From Actinomycetes bacterium (GTDB lineage Bacteria; Actinomycetota; Actinomycetes; S36-B12; GCA-2699445): DNA of 7,307 nt. A program made the translations under genes and the position numbers. How positions within the stretch are numbered: the stretch's first letter is position 1; the number at the start of each line of letters is the position of its first letter. The notes under the pieces are model-generated. The model was not told where the DNA came from. It ran no database searches and was given only the letters and a program-made list of their open reading frames with translations. The stretch is from contig JAHZKU010000019.1 of NCBI GenBank assembly GCA_022600255.1, positions 1-7,307 on the forward strand, read 5' to 3'. This document shows positions 5,530 to 7,307 of this stretch, in pieces.

Positions 5530-5592
5530 ATGTCTAGCGTGACGCCAAGTGCAATGCTCGCGGCACGGCGGTCGGCGTGGGGAGCCAAGTGA
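5530..5592 (+). CDS. Possible 20-codon leader ORF overlapping the PucR-type gene
   Basis: ATG at 5530 opens a frame encoding MSSVTPSAMLAARRSAWGAK and ending in TGA at 5590-5592. That TGA overlaps the regulator's GTG (5589-5591) in the sequence GTGA, the overlap type used for translational coupling. AGGA (5522-5525) precedes the ATG by 4 nt, a slightly short spacing. The peptide has no recognisable domain. It could be a regulatory leader, a coupling device or a chance frame. Confidence 0.35.
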   Translation: MSSVTPSAMLAARRSAWGAK

Positions 5593-6782
5593 ACGCGGTT
5601 CGCAGACCAGCGCCTCATCGCCCCTGGCTGCACCTTCCCGATGAGATGCGAGAGACGTTAGCGGGCGTCCTGGATGAAACCATCGCTGCGGTCGTTCTGG
5701 CCGTGGAGCAGGAAGTGCCCCAGTACCGCGCCGCGCCCGACAGTCCCGTGCACAAGGCGTTGATGGCCGGCGTGGAGGTCGCGCTGTCCCGGCTGCTTAG
5801 CATTCTGGGGACTAATGAAACGGCGCTGGCGGACTCCTCGGAACTCTACGTCGACATTGGTGAGGCAGAATACCGATCCCGCCGCCCGTTGGAGGACGTG
5901 CTGCGTGCATACCGGATTGGCGCCACAACCACTTGGCGCGGCTTCAGTAAGGCCGCCGTAGCGGACGATTTCTCCCCGCGGGACATCGCCGCGTTGGCGG
6001 AGGCTTGCTTCGCCTACATCAACGAAATCGCCGGCGCTTCGACAGCCGGGTATGTGCGAGCACAGGCTGCCGACGTGGGCGCGCGCACCCGCGTTCGTGT
6101 ACAACTCATGGAAGCTCTGCTGGCCGGTGATGGCCATACGGCCGCGACCGCCGAACTGGGCCGGCGGGCCCGCTGGACGATCCCCGATTTGGCGGCGGCC
6201 ATCACTCTTGATGATGTGCCCGAAACCTTGATTGATGAGATCAATGATTCCAGTGCGGTGCTGGCCGCTCGCACCGATGCCGGCGACATTGCGCTGGTGA
6301 GTCTGCCGCTCGCAGCAGCGGAGGAGCGGTTTCTGTTGCGGAAGATCGGGGAACATGGCGCCACAATGGGCACCCCGCAGCCTGTCACCACACTGCCCAA
6401 CTCCCTCGAGCACGCCCAGATGTTGGCCCGCAGCCGCGCCGCTTGGGACTTGCCGGCGGTCGGACTGATCAAGGCATCGGATCACCTAACACCCCTACTG
6501 CTGAACAACGATCCCGACCTAGCTGACCAGTTGCAGCGGGCGACCCTCGCGCCCATGCTCGCGCTGACACCGGAACGCGGTGAGCAGTTGTTGGAGACCC
6601 TCAAGTACTGGCTGCTGCATCAGGGGGCCCGGCGTGCCGTGGCGGACACGCTTGCGGTGCATCCACAAACTGTCTCGTACCGGATGGACCAAATCCGTGG
6701 TCTGCTGGGCGAAGCCTTGGAAGATCCAGAGCAACGCTTTGCGCTGCTGGTGGCGTTGATGTCTCGCACACCACGCGTGTAG
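5589..6782 (+). CDS. PucR-family transcriptional regulator (C-terminal HTH)
   Basis: A 397-residue DNA-binding regulator. The N-terminal all-helical region contains the signature YVDIGEAEYRSRRPLEDVLR then AYRIGATTTWRGF (87-119) found in a large actinobacterial branch of PucR-like proteins. A middle alpha/beta region (about 195-300) resembles the degenerate GGDEF-like/CdaR sensory part. The C-terminus (about 334-393) is the PucR-type helix-turn-helix, with LLETLKYWLLHQGARRAVAD leading into VHPQTVSYRMDQI, where VHPQTVSYR is the recognition segment. Ligand and targets are unknown. Compared with what I recall of mycobacterial Rv2242 and Streptomyces FasR, the N-terminal region differs, and no fab genes adjoin, so control of fatty acid synthesis is not supported. 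GTG at 5589 is preferred over in-frame GTG 5577 because GGAG (5581-5584) precedes it and a leader ORF stop overlaps it. Confidence 0.85.
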   Translation: MNAVRRPAPHRPWLHLPDEMRETLAGVLDETIAAVVLAVEQEVPQYRAAPDSPVHKALMAGVEVALSRLLSILGTNETALADSSELYVDIGEAEYRSRRPLEDVLRAYRIGATTTWRGFSKAAVADDFSPRDIAALAEACFAYINEIAGASTAGYVRAQAADVGARTRVRVQLMEALLAGDGHTAATAELGRRARWTIPDLAAAITLDDVPETLIDEINDSSAVLAARTDAGDIALVSLPLAAAEERFLLRKIGEHGATMGTPQPVTTLPNSLEHAQMLARSRAAWDLPAVGLIKASDHLTPLLLNNDPDLADQLQRATLAPMLALTPERGEQLLETLKYWLLHQGARRAVADTLAVHPQTVSYRMDQIRGLLGEALEDPEQRFALLVALMSRTPRV

Positions 6783-6816
6783 CCCGGGCGGCCTGAGACC
6801 TGAGCTCTGCAGTCAG

Positions 6817-6843
6817 CCCAAGGCCGCGATTGCACCCAAGGCC
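6817..6843. repeat. 9-bp direct repeat CCCAAGGCC
   Basis: CCCAAGGCC occurs at 6817-6825 and 6835-6843, 18 bp apart, in the gap between the convergent regulator and rdgB genes. No function is inferred. Confidence 0.25.
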
Positions 6844-6861
6844 CCGCCACCAAAGCCGGGG
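6842..6861. terminator. Candidate GC-rich hairpin between convergent genes
   Basis: CCCCG (6842-6846) and CGGGG (6857-6861) pair across a 10-nt loop within the 83-nt gap between the regulator stop (6782) and the rdgB stop (6866). There is no T-run, so this would be a tail-less terminator at best. It could serve both converging transcripts. Confidence 0.3.
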
Positions 6862-6865
6862 ATGC

Positions 6866-7307
6866 CTACCCGATACGTGCCACCTGCGGGAACAGCGGCA
6901 GCAGGCCCGGCAGTTGCGCCACAAGAGCCCGCAACGCTTGGCCGCGATGACTGATCGCGTCTTTGTCGGCCGACGGCATCTGGGCCGTTGTCACATCTGC
7001 ACCGCGTGGTTGAAAGATCGGGTCGTAACCAAAGCCGTTCTCCCCCACCGGGGCGCGCCGCAGCACACCCTCCAGCGCCCCTTCCACCGCACGCTCGTCA
7101 ACGATGGCGTTTGTGTCACTTGGGATCGCGATCGCAGCCGCACACCGAAACTGGGCCCCGCGACGATCATCGGGAACATCCGCCATCTGATCAAGCACCA
7201 GTTGCAGGTTGCTCGCATCGGTTGCGGCAGCGCCCGACCACCTTGCCGAGAGAATCCCGGGCATCGCATTCAGCGCATCCACACACAGGCCAGAGTCGTC
7301 GGCGATC
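6866..7307 (-). CDS. rdgB: RdgB/HAM1 non-canonical purine NTP pyrophosphatase, partial (N-terminus beyond window)
   Basis: A cytoplasmic house-cleaning enzyme that hydrolyses dITP, dXTP and ITP to monophosphates and pyrophosphate, keeping deaminated purines out of DNA and RNA. The visible 146 residues carry the family's diagnostic motifs in order: ADDSGL at the window edge with the catalytic acidic pair, the DALNAMPGILSARWSG segment, GENGFGYDPIFQP, and SHRGQALRAL near the C-terminus, followed by a short tail ending in TAG (6866-6868). About 50 N-terminal residues, with the nucleotide-binding T/SxNxxK motif, are expected right of the window, since full-length homologues have about 200. The GTG at 7282 is internal, not a start, because conserved ADDSGL lies upstream of it. 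It is convergent with the PucR-type gene. Confidence 0.93.
   Translation of the reverse strand, partial: IADDSGLCVDALNAMPGILSARWSGAAATDASNLQLVLDQMADVPDDRRGAQFRCAAAIAIPSDTNAIVDERAVEGALEGVLRRAPVGENGFGYDPIFQPRGADVTTAQMPSADKDAISHRGQALRALVAQLPGLLPLFPQVARIG

Noticed and set aside
5577..5588. GTG at 5577 as the start of the PucR-type gene
   Set aside because: There is no Shine-Dalgarno before it, whereas GGAG precedes GTG 5589 and a leader ORF stop overlaps that codon; the difference is only four residues and remains open.
5658..6485. Open frame of 275 codons on the minus strand
   Set aside because: It is the antisense shadow of the PucR-type regulator; Gln/His/Arg-rich low-meaning translation with no motif.

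Overview
The window looks like a chromosomal segment from an actinobacterium (Actinomycetota). The evidence is fairly high G+C (about 60% by eye), several probable GTG starts behind Shine-Dalgarno sites, Ala/Val/Arg-rich proteins, and family variants typical of the group: a small secreted SLT transglycosylase with a Lys-rich linker, an Ig-like plus CAP secreted protein, and a PucR-type regulator with the 'Y(I/V)D(I/L)G…R…L…YR(I/V)GA' N-terminal signature. I cannot place it to order or genus. There is no rRNA, convincing tRNA, insertion sequence, CRISPR array or phage module.

Layout. 1-134 (+): C-terminal tail of a membrane transporter, probably MFS. 177-776 (-): secreted lytic transglycosylase, convergent with the transporter. 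777-982: a divergent control region with two CRP/GlxR-like sites and a structured leader. 983-2467 (+): a probable two-gene operon of a PAP2 lipid phosphatase and an AlkD-like DNA glycosylase, 9 nt apart. 2570-5367 (-): SRPBCC protein, CAP-domain secreted protein and HAD-IB phosphatase, all on one strand but with wide gaps, including 439 nt (4146-4584) with no supported gene. 5368-5588: a second divergent control region with a dyad and a possible leader peptide. 5589-6782 (+): PucR-family regulator. 6866-7307 (-): RdgB/HAM1 purine NTP pyrophosphatase, cut by the right edge.

How they fit together. Three genes concern the envelope or surface (SLT, PAP2, CAP), and two concern nucleic-acid or nucleotide-pool hygiene (AlkD, RdgB). 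The rest are housekeeping or regulatory. I see no evidence for a novel multi-gene system. The strongest unusual signals are non-coding. In the SLT/PAP2 intergenic region there are two sites, each one base from TGTGA-N6-TCACA. In the SLT leader an 8-nt hairpin loop is perfectly complementary to an upstream segment and abuts the ribosome binding site. Before the PucR gene there is a 20-codon leader ORF whose stop overlaps the GTG start.
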